Positions 27,095-35,935 of a stretch of 64,000 nt of DNA are shown here, piece by piece. The notes beneath the pieces are model-generated. The model worked only from the letters and a program-made list of their open reading frames with translations. It made no database searches and had not been told where the DNA came from. Position 1 is the first letter of the stretch; every line of letters begins with the position of its first letter. Origin of the DNA: Anaerolineae bacterium (GTDB taxonomy: Bacteria > Chloroflexota > Anaerolineae > Aggregatilineales > Phototrophicaceae); assembly GCA_022822545.1 (NCBI GenBank), contig JAJEBE010000049.1:62001-126000 (forward strand). The letters are read 5' to 3'. The position numbers were made by a program, and so were the translations under genes.

Positions 27095-28084
27095 GTCGCC
27101 ATTGATGCTGCGCCGCAACTCTTCCGCGGAGGGCGCGTAATTGCCCAGGTGGCGCACCACAATGCCGCTGGCATGATTGGCCAGCATGACCGCGTTTGGC
27201 GCGGAGGCGCCGCCTGCCAGGGCAAGCGTCGTGGTCGCGATGGCGGTGTCCCCGGCGCCGACGGTGTCAAAGACATCACTGACTTTCGGAGCGGGGCAGT
27301 GACAGCTGCTGTTTTCAAATGACAGCGTTGCGCCTTGGCTGCCTCGCGTAATGATGGCGGTATTGGTGATATCAAGTCCATCGCTGAGCTGCTGCGCCGC
27401 CCAACTGAAATCGTCATCCGAAGCGAGGTCGCGCTGGAGATAGCGCTGCGCGTCTTCGGCATTGCACTTGATCACATCTATGCCGCGGAAGGTCTCAAAC
27501 TCGCCTTGCACATCAGCGGTCAGCAATACTGCCTCATGTTGACAGAGTTGACGGAGCTTGCCGGCCAGCGATGGCCTGAGCAAGCCGCCGTGGTAATGCG
27601 ACAAGAGCACGGCGTCAACGCTGTTGATATGCCTATGCGTGAATTCCAGGATTAGGCCTTCGGTCTCGCTGTCGATGGGCCGGCGCGTGAGTGTATCGAT
27701 GCGCGTCACTTGTTGCGGAAAGCGCAAGCCCATCTGCGCCAGGATTCTTGTCTTCACCGTGGTGGGACGATCCGAACAAGTGACCAGGCCGCCCGCGTCA
27801 ATGCCACGGTCAATCAAGATCTGTGTCAGGCGTTGGCCGGGTTCGTCGGAGCCGATGACGCCGACCTGAATCGCCCGGCTGCCGAGGGAGACAATATTCG
27901 CTGCGGGATTGGCGGAGCCGCCGGCAATGTATTGTCTCGATTCCAGCTCCAATACCGGCACGGGCGCTTCCCGGCTCATTCGCGTCGGCTTGCCGGTGAT
28001 GTACTCATCCAGCATCACATCGCCGATGACAAGCACGGTTTTCTTCGCCAAGCTGGCGACTAGTGATTGCAGCTCGTTGGGCAC
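27089..28084 (-). CDS. PfkB-family kinase, heptose-7-phosphate kinase-like (HldE kinase domain)
   Basis: Likely phosphorylates a sugar phosphate at O1; the closest pattern is D-glycero-beta-D-manno-heptose-7-phosphate 1-kinase. The 331-residue protein starts at a GTG and shows VLVIGDVMLDEYITGKPTR, the REAPVPVLELE segment, PGGSAN-like AGGSANPAANI, and the C-terminal PfkB motif DTVGAGDTAIA with catalytic Asp279. There is no adenylyltransferase domain, so it is a kinase-only form. It is the last gene of the minus-strand glycosylation group and ends inside the VOC gene. Confidence 0.85.
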   Translation of the reverse strand: MPNELQSLVASLAKKTVLVIGDVMLDEYITGKPTRMSREAPVPVLELESRQYIAGGSANPAANIVSLGSRAIQVGVIGSDEPGQRLTQILIDRGIDAGGLVTCSDRPTTVKTRILAQMGLRFPQQVTRIDTLTRRPIDSETEGLILEFTHRHINSVDAVLLSHYHGGLLRPSLAGKLRQLCQHEAVLLTADVQGEFETFRGIDVIKCNAEDAQRYLQRDLASDDDFSWAAQQLSDGLDITNTAIITRGSQGATLSFENSSCHCPAPKVSDVFDTVGAGDTAIATTTLALAGGASAPNAVMLANHASGIVVRHLGNYAPSAEELRRSINGDL

Positions 28085-28163
28085 ACGCAGCCTCGCTTCC
28101 AGCCGTCAGTATCTTCTGCAGTTTACACCACAGCAGCCCGCAAGCTAAAGGTGTGGTTGGGCA

Positions 28164-29984
28164 TCAGCGCCTTGATTGCCGTAGTACGGCGATGACAAAA
28201 CGTGGCAGCCGCATCATGCGCTTCAGCCGCCAAGGTTGCCTGAGCAGGCGGTAAAGCCATTCCAGTCCGCGCTTCTGCATCCAAGCCGGCGCTCGCGGCA
28301 CGATACCGGCGATAAAGTCGAATGAACCGCCGACGCCCATCGCCATTGATACTTTCAGGCGCGGAAGGTTGCGGGCGATCCATTTGTCTTGCTTTGGCGC
28401 GCCGTAAGCCACGAAGAGGATGTCGGCGCCGCTGGCATTCACCAGTTTAACAATCTCGTCTTCTTCATGCTCAGCCGGGCTGCCGGCATATGTCCCCGCC
28501 ACGCGCAGCCGCGGGTAACGAGATCGCAGAATTTCAGCCGCTTTGTCGGCAATGCCTTCGGCCGCGCCGAGGAAGAAGATCTTCCAGCCGCGCTCGGCAG
28601 CATGTTGGGCAATAAGCGGAACACCATCTGACCCCGTGACCCGACCAGGCAGCGGCGCGCCTAATTGCCGGCTCGCCCAAAGCAAGCCAACGCCATCGGG
28701 GACACAGATGGCGGCGCGATTCAGAATATTAAAAAATATCGGATCGCCTCTGGCAATCATGATGAATTCAGGGTTGACGGTGCAGACGTGCTGCGCGCCC
28801 TTCGCGCTGCTTATCCAACTGTCGATTTGTCGCAGCCAGTCGTTGTAGGTTAAGGCGTTGACGGGCAGGCCCAGAATATCAATACGAGGGCTTGTGGCAG
28901 GCGGCGGCGAGTTTGCCCTGCGTATGTTGCGGGCTGGCGCACGGCCTGCCAGCACATTGGCGGCGGCGCCCGCGACCTGGTCAACCGTGACGAGCTTCAT
29001 GCAGGTGCGGGCAGCGCAGCCCTCGCGCGCGCCGATGCCCTGTCCGACGTAGCTGCAGGGACTGCATTCCACGCCGCTGCGCATGACGATGGGCTCAGCC
29101 CCGGTGGTCCAGGGACGCCAGGCATTGCTGTTCGTCGGGCCGAAAATACTGATGAGAGGCGTATCAGTCGTGGCTGCGATATGCATCACACCGCTATCAG
29201 CGCCTATGAAGAGATCTGCCCGCGCAATCACATCAGCCAGTTGCGGCAGAGATGTCTTGCCTGCCAGATTGACACAGTCCTCGTTCAACAATTGCGCGAC
29301 GGCAGCTACATTATCATTGGCTGTACCCACGAGGATGATTTTGGCATCGTGCGAATCTTGCAGGTTTTTCGCCACTGCTGCGAAGCGCTCCGGCAGCCAA
29401 CGCCGCGCTTTGCTGTAACCGCCGCTGCCTGGATGGATGACCACTTTCGGCGCGACGGCATCGCCGAGAGCTTCGTATTCGAAAGCCTCGCGCTTCACTT
29501 GCGCGGGGCGGGCTGCGCTGCTTGCGCCGAGCTTGGCGACCAGGTCCAGCCAGTATTCCGCTTGGTGTCGCGCGCCGAAGCCGCCGTCGGTTATTGCATC
29601 CGTCAGGAACCAGACCTGAGCATTTTGCAGGCCTATGACGCGCCGCGCGCCGCTGGCCTTGGCGATCAGCCAAAATTTCAATACGCCGGCCCGTTTCGTG
29701 AAGTGGTGAAAGAATACGACGGCGTCATAATCCCCCCGTCGAAATTGCGCCAAGGTCGGCAGATTCGCCCCTGAGAAAAGAGCGCGACTGGCGTTTCCAC
29801 CGCCCTTGAAGGGGAACACCCGGTCTGCCAAACCGTCCGGCAGGCAGGGCAGCGTGTGCTCCGAGGCGAAAAGGTCTATGCTGGCTTGTGGACGGGCCTC
29901 GCGCAATGCGGCGATGGCTGGTGTGGTCAGGACCAAATCACCAATATCCGCCAATTGCACCAGGAGAAAACGCTCGTTTGCCAT
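28164..29984 (-). CDS. Fusion of GT9 heptosyltransferase-like and GT26 (WecG/TagA/CpsF) glycosyltransferases
   Basis: Two glycosyltransferases in one chain of 606 residues. Residues 1 to about 350 are GT9-like: LVQLADIGDLVLTTPAI, VIHPGSGGYSKARRWLP, and ADLFIGADSGVMHIAA followed by IFGPTN. Residues about 370-600 are GT26: DILGLPVNALTYNDWL, TVNPEFIMIARGDP, PDGVGLLWASRQLG, FLGAAEGIADKAA, FVAYGAPKQDKWI and GVGGSFDFIAG. The pairing suggests sequential sugar additions to a lipid-linked intermediate on the cytoplasmic face. Start at ATG 29984; a GTG 45 nt upstream is an alternative. The parts are normally separate genes. Confidence 0.9.
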   Translation of the reverse strand: MANERFLLVQLADIGDLVLTTPAIAALREARPQASIDLFASEHTLPCLPDGLADRVFPFKGGGNASRALFSGANLPTLAQFRRGDYDAVVFFHHFTKRAGVLKFWLIAKASGARRVIGLQNAQVWFLTDAITDGGFGARHQAEYWLDLVAKLGASSAARPAQVKREAFEYEALGDAVAPKVVIHPGSGGYSKARRWLPERFAAVAKNLQDSHDAKIILVGTANDNVAAVAQLLNEDCVNLAGKTSLPQLADVIARADLFIGADSGVMHIAATTDTPLISIFGPTNSNAWRPWTTGAEPIVMRSGVECSPCSYVGQGIGAREGCAARTCMKLVTVDQVAGAAANVLAGRAPARNIRRANSPPPATSPRIDILGLPVNALTYNDWLRQIDSWISSAKGAQHVCTVNPEFIMIARGDPIFFNILNRAAICVPDGVGLLWASRQLGAPLPGRVTGSDGVPLIAQHAAERGWKIFFLGAAEGIADKAAEILRSRYPRLRVAGTYAGSPAEHEEDEIVKLVNASGADILFVAYGAPKQDKWIARNLPRLKVSMAMGVGGSFDFIAGIVPRAPAWMQKRGLEWLYRLLRQPWRLKRMMRLPRFVIAVLRQSRR

Positions 29985-30130
29985 AATCTCAGCCGCCCGG
30001 CGCGTCGCCGGCGATAGTGGCTCCCGCACTCATACAAGAATGTCAATTCAGTTCGGCAACCGCAAATCGCGGTTTGACAAAAAGTAGCCGCGCCCACAAT
30101 GCCATTCTATCAGATTGGCGAGCGGACGAT

Positions 30131-31258
30131 TCAAGCGGGCGCGCCCAGCTCACGAAAAGCACTCATCGCTTGCTTGGCCGCCGATTCCCATGTGAAGCGT
30201 TTCGCGCGTTGATAACCTCTGTGGATTAACTCCTGCCGCAGCGGCTCATCATCGCTGATTCGGCTCATTGCGGCGGCAATGGCACTGATGTCTTGCGGAT
30301 CGACCAAAAGCCCGTTCTCACCGACAATCTCGCCCAGGCTCGATGTATTGCTGGCGATTACCGGCGCGCCGGCGGTCATGGCTTCCACGGCGGGGAAGCC
30401 AAAGCCTTCATGCAAGCTGGGGAAGACCAAAGCAAGCGCGCCAGCAAGCAAGGCGGCTTTATCGGCCGCGCTCACATAGCCGGTCAGATAAACTGGCTGA
30501 GCGCCTTCCAGCCAGGCGTCGTCATATAACCAGCCCTTTCCGCCAGCCAGAACCAACCCGGTTTCAGTATCGTTCCGGCTCCGTTGCCAGCCTGCAAATG
30601 CCTGCACGATGCCATTGATGTTTTTCCGCGGTTGCAAGGTGCCGATGAACAAGAAATAGCGCGCTGGCAGTTGGTGCTTCGCGCGGACAGCCTCGATTTC
30701 CTCGGCGGTCGCTTTTAGCTTCACCGGATCGACGCCGGGATAGATAACGCGGATCTTTTTTGCTGGCGTGTCGTAATATCGGACCAGGTCCGCCGCCGTG
30801 GCCTGACTGTCGGCGAAGATGAGCTGGGCGCGTGCCTGGCTGAAGCGTGTGCTGGCGTCCAGATAAGCGCGCTGAGCAGGCGGATGCGCGGCGGGGAAGC
30901 GCTTGAACCCCAGATCGTGGACCGTCACGATGGCCCGGCCCGGAAAGACCAGGGGCAAGGTATGCGCTGGAACAAAAGTGATATTGGGTCTCGACCGCCA
31001 AAGCTCGGCGGCGAAACGAAGATGCGTCCAGAGGCGCGGGCAGGGAATGCGCACGATGTCGACATTGGCGGAATCCGTGTAGAGTCCTGTGGGCGGCCGA
31101 TCGCGAAAATACAGCGAAATCTGCGCCGGGATCTTGGCGCCTTCATTGGCGGCAATCAGAGCCTGGCTCAGGCGGAGGGAGTAGGTTTCGGTACCGGTAG
31201 GCGTCGCTGCCGTGCTGCGGCTGGCATCAATAGCGATCCGGAATGACGATTGGCTCAT
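30131..31258 (-). CDS. Glycosyltransferase family 4 (GT-B fold)
   Basis: The 375-residue protein has the GT4 pattern: an N-terminal IAIDASRSTAATPTGTETYSLRL glycine-rich acceptor region, the mid-domain PARYFLFIGTLQPRKNI, and the donor site SLHEGFGFPAVEAMTAGAPVIAS with the E-X7-E motif, then NGLLVDPQDISAIAAAM. It probably transfers a hexose or similar sugar to a growing polysaccharide. It lies between the UDP-sugar dehydrogenase (75 bp upstream) and the GT9-GT26 fusion on the same strand. Confidence 0.92.
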   Translation of the reverse strand: MSQSSFRIAIDASRSTAATPTGTETYSLRLSQALIAANEGAKIPAQISLYFRDRPPTGLYTDSANVDIVRIPCPRLWTHLRFAAELWRSRPNITFVPAHTLPLVFPGRAIVTVHDLGFKRFPAAHPPAQRAYLDASTRFSQARAQLIFADSQATAADLVRYYDTPAKKIRVIYPGVDPVKLKATAEEIEAVRAKHQLPARYFLFIGTLQPRKNINGIVQAFAGWQRSRNDTETGLVLAGGKGWLYDDAWLEGAQPVYLTGYVSAADKAALLAGALALVFPSLHEGFGFPAVEAMTAGAPVIASNTSSLGEIVGENGLLVDPQDISAIAAAMSRISDDEPLRQELIHRGYQRAKRFTWESAAKQAMSAFRELGAPA

Positions 31259-31333
31259 CGACTTGGCTCGCCGTCCGTCACAGTGTCGGGCGTGGGTTGC
31301 GAGCGCGGTCAGCCATTGGAGGTTTCGGCATCA

Positions 31334-32644
31334 TCACAGACCGATGATATGCTGGTTGTCGTAAGTGGTGAAGACGTGCCGAGTATCCACAACCGATCGG
31401 CTATTGGACGCAACTTCCGACCAGTCGAAAACGGAATGATCGGTCACCACCACGACGCAGTCCGCATTTTGAAGCAGGCAGGGGCTATATGCTTCCGACC
31501 GCAGCTGCAACTCATTTTGCAGGCTTATCTCTGGCACATGAGGATCGTGATAAGAGACGGCGGCGCCGCGCTGCCGCAGCAAGCTGATGATATCAAGCGC
31601 CGGACTTTCGCGCACATCGTCGACATCGCGTTTGTAAGCCACGCCCAGGATGACAATGCGCGAGCCACGAACTGCCCGTTCCTGGTTGTTGAGCGCCTCA
31701 GTGACTTTCTCGACCACATAGAAAGGCATGGAGGTGTTAATCTCGCTGGCCAGCTCAATGAATCGCGCATTGTAGTTGAGCGTCTTCAACTTCCAGCTGA
31801 GATAATGCGGGTCTACCGGGATACAGTGGCCGCCAAGCCCCGGACCCGGGTAGAAAGGCATGTAGCCAAATGGCTTGGAAGCGGCGGCGTTGATGACTTC
31901 CCAGACATCGATATCCAGCTTGTCGCACATAAGCGCCATTTCATTCACCAAGCCAATATTAACGGCGCGGAAGGTATTCTCCAGCAATTTGACCATCTCC
32001 GCCGCGGTCGGCGAGCTGACCGCGATGATGGCGTCCACAGCCGCGCTGTATAAGGCGGTCGCCACATCAGTGCAGTTTGCCGTGATTCCGCCGACCACTT
32101 TCGGCGTGTTTCGCACCGAAAAGGTCTGATTGCCCGGATCGATGCGCTCCGGCGAATAGGCGACAAAGACATTTTCGCCAACAACGTGGTCGTCACCGGT
32201 GATTTCCGGCACAATGATCTCTTCTGTTGTGCCGGGGTAAGTGGTGCTTTCGAGCACGATGAGCATACCTGGCCGGCATATTCCGGCGATTGATCTCGCG
32301 GCTTGAATGATGTAGGACATGTCCGGATCGCGCGTCTTCCGCAAGGGGGTCGGCACGCAAATGCTAATCGCATCCACGTCCCCGATGTCTTCATAGGCGG
32401 TAGTGGCGCTCAGCCTGCCGGAGCGGGTGAGGCTGGAAATCCGCTCGTCAGGCACATCGTCGATATAACTGCGGCCGGCGTTGATCTGCTTCACTTTTTG
32501 CGCTTCAACATCCAAACCCAGGACGTGAAAGCCTGCTTCGGCGAATTCGACCGCCAGCGGCAATCCGACATAACCAAGACCCGCAACCGCGATCTTCGCC
32601 TTGCGACTGGCGATCTTGCCTATCAGTGTCTCTTTGTAATTCAT
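31334..32644 (-). CDS. UDP-N-acetyl-hexosamine 6-dehydrogenase (WbpA/WecC family)
   Basis: Oxidises the C6 hydroxyl of a UDP-sugar to the uronate in two NAD-dependent steps. The ATG at 32644 gives 436 residues. The Rossmann motif is VAGLGYVGLPLAVEFAEAG. The active-site Cys274 lies in GPGLGGHCIPVDP. The segments ESTTYPGTTEE and SPERIDPG favour the UDP-GlcNAc/UDP-ManNAc branch over UDP-glucose dehydrogenase. It heads the minus-strand group with two glycosyltransferase genes and a heptose-type kinase, a capsule or exopolysaccharide context. Confidence 0.9.
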   Translation of the reverse strand: MNYKETLIGKIASRKAKIAVAGLGYVGLPLAVEFAEAGFHVLGLDVEAQKVKQINAGRSYIDDVPDERISSLTRSGRLSATTAYEDIGDVDAISICVPTPLRKTRDPDMSYIIQAARSIAGICRPGMLIVLESTTYPGTTEEIIVPEITGDDHVVGENVFVAYSPERIDPGNQTFSVRNTPKVVGGITANCTDVATALYSAAVDAIIAVSSPTAAEMVKLLENTFRAVNIGLVNEMALMCDKLDIDVWEVINAAASKPFGYMPFYPGPGLGGHCIPVDPHYLSWKLKTLNYNARFIELASEINTSMPFYVVEKVTEALNNQERAVRGSRIVILGVAYKRDVDDVRESPALDIISLLRQRGAAVSYHDPHVPEISLQNELQLRSEAYSPCLLQNADCVVVVTDHSVFDWSEVASNSRSVVDTRHVFTTYDNQHIIGL

Positions 32645-32714
32645 GGTCGCTCGGCGTCTGTCGATGGTTTTGGCGCGATTATAGTACGGCGCTGCCAATG
32701 ACTATAGTCTGAAA

Positions 32715-32980
32715 TCAGCGAATGCCGCTGCGTGCGAAACTCTCGACGAATTGGTGCTGGAAAAGCAGAAAGAGAATGATCAAGGCGCGATGACGAGGGC
32801 TCGCTCGTAATTGTCCAATGTTATTTCGCTGCCGAAGAATTTGTTCCCGTTGGTGACTGGTTCCGCTTCCGGCCGAAAGCTGACCAGGATGGTGAAGAAG
32901 AGAGGCAAGAGAAAGATGATGACGAGCCCCGCTTTTAGCGCTTGGGCAAAGCGCTGCCGCAAAACATTCTTGTCTATCAT
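32715..32980 (-). pseudogene. Remnant of a carbohydrate ABC transporter permease (MalG type) with a large internal deletion
   Basis: The first part (from ATG 32980) encodes a CUT1 permease N-terminus: a basic stretch, a membrane segment (GLVIIFLLPLFFTILVSF), then FRPEAEPVTNG and LDNYERAL. It stops at 32780-32782. Directly downstream, in a different frame, 32786 to 32715 reads ALIILFLLFQHQFVESFARSGIR-stop, the typical permease C-terminus. The middle, including the EAA loop and about 180 residues expected in this family, is gone. No binding protein or partner permease is next to it. From 33031 to 33139 only a TAGACC...GGTCTA inverted repeat (33071-33102) is seen. Confidence 0.75.
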
Positions 32981-33139
32981 CGAGTGGCTGTGTCTACGCG
33001 CCACTAGAGATGACGAGAGGGCTGGGGGCAAGAATGCGGCATGTCCGTCATATTCACCGCTCCCAGCAGATAGACCCCGCCATTTGCCGGCAGCGAGGTC
33101 TATTCGGAGTTCAAAGTTGCAGGTCAGAATTGTGGTGAC

Positions 33140-33946
33140 TCAGACGGCGATATCGCGCTGCTCATATCGATATAGCGAAGCGAGCAGCATGGCCGCCGAC
33201 AATCCCAGGAATCCGGCGATGTGCGGCCAGATGAAGCCCTGCGACAATATCTCGCCGGCATTGTAATAGGTCAGGAAGGAAACGGCGCCCATCGACTCCG
33301 CCACTGTCCCTTCCGCTGCCGCGCCGATCGTCTGCAGCATGTAGCTGATGATGACGAAGGCGGTCACAATGCCCAGGGCGACTGTCCGGCGGCGCACCAG
33401 TATGGCGATCAACATGGTTGCCGCCATGATGAAGACCATCAGCGGAATGAGGTAAAAGGTGACTTCGGCCAGGCGCGCCACATCCAATTCAACCCCTCCC
33501 GCAATGACCCCGACATGCAATCCCAAATAGATCAGGACAACCACGCCAACAATGCTTAGGGCATAAGCCAGAAACTTCTCTACGATGACCTGCGCTCGCG
33601 CAATCGGCAAGCTCAACAGCACATCGCTCGTTCCGTTGTCTTCTTCGTTGGCGCTGATTCGCATACCCATGACGACCGGGTAGACGGCAAATATCAAGGC
33701 CGACTTGCCGAAGAAACCGATGGCGACAAAGCCTTCGTTGGTCGTGAATATCGCCAGGTCTTCGCCAATGCCTACCATCGCCAGGATCACCGGCGGAAAG
33801 CTCTCCAGCAACTGTGCTACCGATTGCATATCGAAAAGCGGCACCATCAGCACGATCAGGAGCGCCATCGCCGCCAAACCGACGCCCCAATAGACCATCT
33901 GCTTCCAGGTCTGTTTGAGTGTCTCGAGGAATACTGAACCAATCAT
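33140..33946 (-). CDS. ABC-2 type exporter permease, second copy
   Basis: Membrane subunit of an ABC exporter, 268 residues with six predicted membrane segments. ATG 33946 has a perfect AGGAGG nine bases upstream. It is paralogous to the preceding permease: both have TxKQ-(M/I)-(V/L)YWG near the N-terminus, a LLSLPI/ILSLPISRA stretch after membrane segment 2, and VTAFVIISY/SAAFVIVSY in the C-terminal half. It probably forms a heterodimer with its neighbour. The substrate is unknown; lipid, drug or peptide export are all possible. Confidence 0.85.
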   Translation of the reverse strand: MIGSVFLETLKQTWKQMVYWGVGLAAMALLIVLMVPLFDMQSVAQLLESFPPVILAMVGIGEDLAIFTTNEGFVAIGFFGKSALIFAVYPVVMGMRISANEEDNGTSDVLLSLPIARAQVIVEKFLAYALSIVGVVVLIYLGLHVGVIAGGVELDVARLAEVTFYLIPLMVFIMAATMLIAILVRRRTVALGIVTAFVIISYMLQTIGAAAEGTVAESMGAVSFLTYYNAGEILSQGFIWPHIAGFLGLSAAMLLASLYRYEQRDIAV

Positions 33947-33956
33947 CGCGGGCCTC

Positions 33957-34763
33957 CTAGATGCCGATATCGCGGCTGACAAACATTCTTAGGGATAAAC
34001 CGAAGCCGATTGCTACAGCGAGCAACACAAGGACTGTGTTCGCTGGATCATAAGTGCCCAGCACGAATGCTTCGCCATGCACGTAACTGAAGTAGGACAA
34101 ACGCTCCATCAGATCGGCGGCTGCGCCACCGGCGGCCGCGCCGATAGCGTTGAATAGGTAACTGACGATGACGAAGGCGGCGGACAAACCAATCGCCACC
34201 ACGCGCCGGCGCATCACCGTCGCCAATAGACTTGTTACGGTCATCACCAGGAGGACGCTCGGGTACAGATTCAGGATGCTGGCGAAAACGACATCGCTCG
34301 GCGCCTCAATATTCATCCCGACCATGCCGCCAACCGTGATTGCGGCGGTCAACAAGATGATTGCCAGGCCGATCAGCGCGTAGCCGATCCAACGCTCCAA
34401 GATATACGCCGCGCGCGAAATCGGAAGCGACAGGATCACGTCCATCACGCCGGATTGCTCGTCATTGGCTGTTATATTCAAACCGGCCATCACGGCGAAT
34501 ACGGACAAGAATATCGCCGCTTCCGACACGAAGATCGAGACGATCCAGCCTTCCGATGTGGTGAACAGCGCCACATCACTGGCGCCGAAAGCCTTGAGCA
34601 TAGCGGGTGGCATCGTCTTGAACAGCTCGGCATAACCCGAGATGATATCCGGACTGGATGCGATGAAGTCAATGTAGAGACCGAGCGCCCCAAGCCCCAA
34701 GCCCCAATACAAAATCTGTTTCCAGGATGTGCGCAAGGTGTTGCCGATTACAATGCCGCTCAT
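33957..34763 (-). CDS. ABC-2 type exporter permease, first copy
   Basis: The 268-residue protein has six predicted membrane segments and starts MSGIVIGNTLRTSWKQILYW. Its ATG overlaps the TAA stop of the ATPase gene by one base, showing tight coupling. It has the same length and organisation as the next permease 10 bp downstream, so the pair is a tandem duplication. Typical of Gram-positive-style BcrB/YhaP-like exporters of unknown substrate. Confidence 0.85.
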   Translation of the reverse strand: MSGIVIGNTLRTSWKQILYWGLGLGALGLYIDFIASSPDIISGYAELFKTMPPAMLKAFGASDVALFTTSEGWIVSIFVSEAAIFLSVFAVMAGLNITANDEQSGVMDVILSLPISRAAYILERWIGYALIGLAIILLTAAITVGGMVGMNIEAPSDVVFASILNLYPSVLLVMTVTSLLATVMRRRVVAIGLSAAFVIVSYLFNAIGAAAGGAAADLMERLSYFSYVHGEAFVLGTYDPANTVLVLLAVAIGFGLSLRMFVSRDIGI

Positions 34764-35695
34764 TAGCTCGTCTCCTTGTCGCCGCTGTAGTAGGCCAGGA
34801 AGATTTCTTCCAGCGTCGGTTCTTCGATATGCAGCGATTCAACATAGCCGTCGCTGATCGCCCGCAGTAGTGGATCAAAATCGCCGATCATCCGCATCCG
34901 CACGCGCGCGCCATTCGCGCTGACATCCGTGATCGTTGGCATGTTCTCCAGCTTCTGCTGCAATCCGGCGGGAACGGCATCGCGGAAGTTGACATCGACC
35001 CAGTTGAATTCTACATTCGTGATCTTCTCGACCGATTCCACCGCCTTTAATTCGCCATCGCGCAAGATGCCCACGCGGTCGCATATTGCCTGAACTTCGC
35101 TCAAGATGTGGGACGACAGAAAGACCGTCTTGCCCTTGTCGCGGTATTCGTCCATCATCGTGTGGAATGTCTGCTGCACCAGCGGGTCAAGCCCGCCTGT
35201 CGGCTCATCCAGAATGAGAAGCTCGGGCGAGTGCATCATGGCGATGACGAGCCCCAGCTTGCGTTTGTTGCCGGACGACAGGTCGCGCACGCGCTTGGTC
35301 GTATCCAAATCAAGGCGCTCCGCCAGTTCGCCGGCGTGTTTTACGATGCCGCGTGTGTCGCCGCGCACGCTTGCGACATAATGGATGATCTGGTCGCCGG
35401 TGCGCCCCTCCCACAAGCTGAGTTCCGCGGGGAAGAAGCCGATGCGCCGGTGTATCTCAACGCTTTCAGCGCGAACATCCATGCCGAAGATCTTTGCGTC
35501 GCCTTGACTCGGTCGTATCAAATCCAACAGCAAGCGAATCGTTGTGGTCTTGCCGGCGCCATTCGGCCCCAGATAGCCGAATATTTCACCCTGGTTGACG
35601 CTGAGATTCAGGTTGCTGAGCGCTGCGGTTTGCTTGGAGCCAGAGCCGTAGGTCTTCGATAGTCCCTTAATTTCAATGATGGAACCGGACGCCAT
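34763..35695 (-). CDS. ABC exporter ATP-binding protein
   Basis: Energises the two adjacent permeases. The 310-residue protein starts at ATG 35695 (AAAGGAAA upstream). Walker A GPNGAGKTT, signature DLSSGNKRKLGL (SSGNK in place of the common LSGGQ), Walker B LLILDEPTGGLDP and the switch His (FLSSHILSEVQ) are all present. A C-terminal tail of about 95 residues (VEKITNVEFNWVDV...) follows, as in CcmA/YhaQ-like subunits. The operon is ATPase-permease-permease. Confidence 0.95.
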   Translation of the reverse strand: MASGSIIEIKGLSKTYGSGSKQTAALSNLNLSVNQGEIFGYLGPNGAGKTTTIRLLLDLIRPSQGDAKIFGMDVRAESVEIHRRIGFFPAELSLWEGRTGDQIIHYVASVRGDTRGIVKHAGELAERLDLDTTKRVRDLSSGNKRKLGLVIAMMHSPELLILDEPTGGLDPLVQQTFHTMMDEYRDKGKTVFLSSHILSEVQAICDRVGILRDGELKAVESVEKITNVEFNWVDVNFRDAVPAGLQQKLENMPTITDVSANGARVRMRMIGDFDPLLRAISDGYVESLHIEEPTLEEIFLAYYSGDKETS

Positions 35696-35762
35696 TTTGA
35701 TTTTCCTTTCGCTGAGGTTTGCGGCTGCTGGCGCGCCCAAAACCCGCGGGCAACCTGCATTG

Positions 35763-35792
35763 ATTATAATTCGCGCGGAAAATCCTGGTCAA
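35763..35792 (-). promoter_or_regulatory. Near-consensus promoter of the ABC exporter operon
   Basis: Read on the minus strand: TTGACC (35792-35787) and TATAAT (35768-35763) with an 18-bp spacer, a perfect -10. It lies about 70 bp upstream of the ATPase start. An inverted repeat at 35804-35826 sits 11 bp upstream of the -35 box. Confidence 0.8.
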
Positions 35793-35803
35793 GAAGAATC
35801 GGG

Positions 35804-35826
35804 CAACCCCCAGTTTTTGGGGGTTG
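35804..35826 (-). terminator. Perfect inverted repeat downstream of serS
   Basis: CAACCCCC (35804-35811) and GGGGGTTG (35819-35826) with a 7-nt loop form an 8-bp perfect stem. It lies about 110 bp after the serS stop and just upstream of the exporter promoter. On the minus strand the stem is followed by CCCGATTCTTCTTG, not a U-run, so it is either a weak terminator for serS or an operator next to the -35 box. The 240-bp gap 35696-35935 holds this and the promoter, and no gene. Confidence 0.4.
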
Positions 35827-35935
35827 AAACTTGGTGCGCTGAGGCGGAATCACGGGTACATCCCCCAAACATTAGCGAGTCGGGCGGAGAAGAACGATGC
35901 TGTGGACTCCGTTGTCTTGCGCGGCAAACATCGAT

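Noticed and set aside
31250..32053. 267-codon plus-strand frame opposite the UDP-sugar dehydrogenase
   Set aside because: The dehydrogenase motifs on the other strand are unmistakable.
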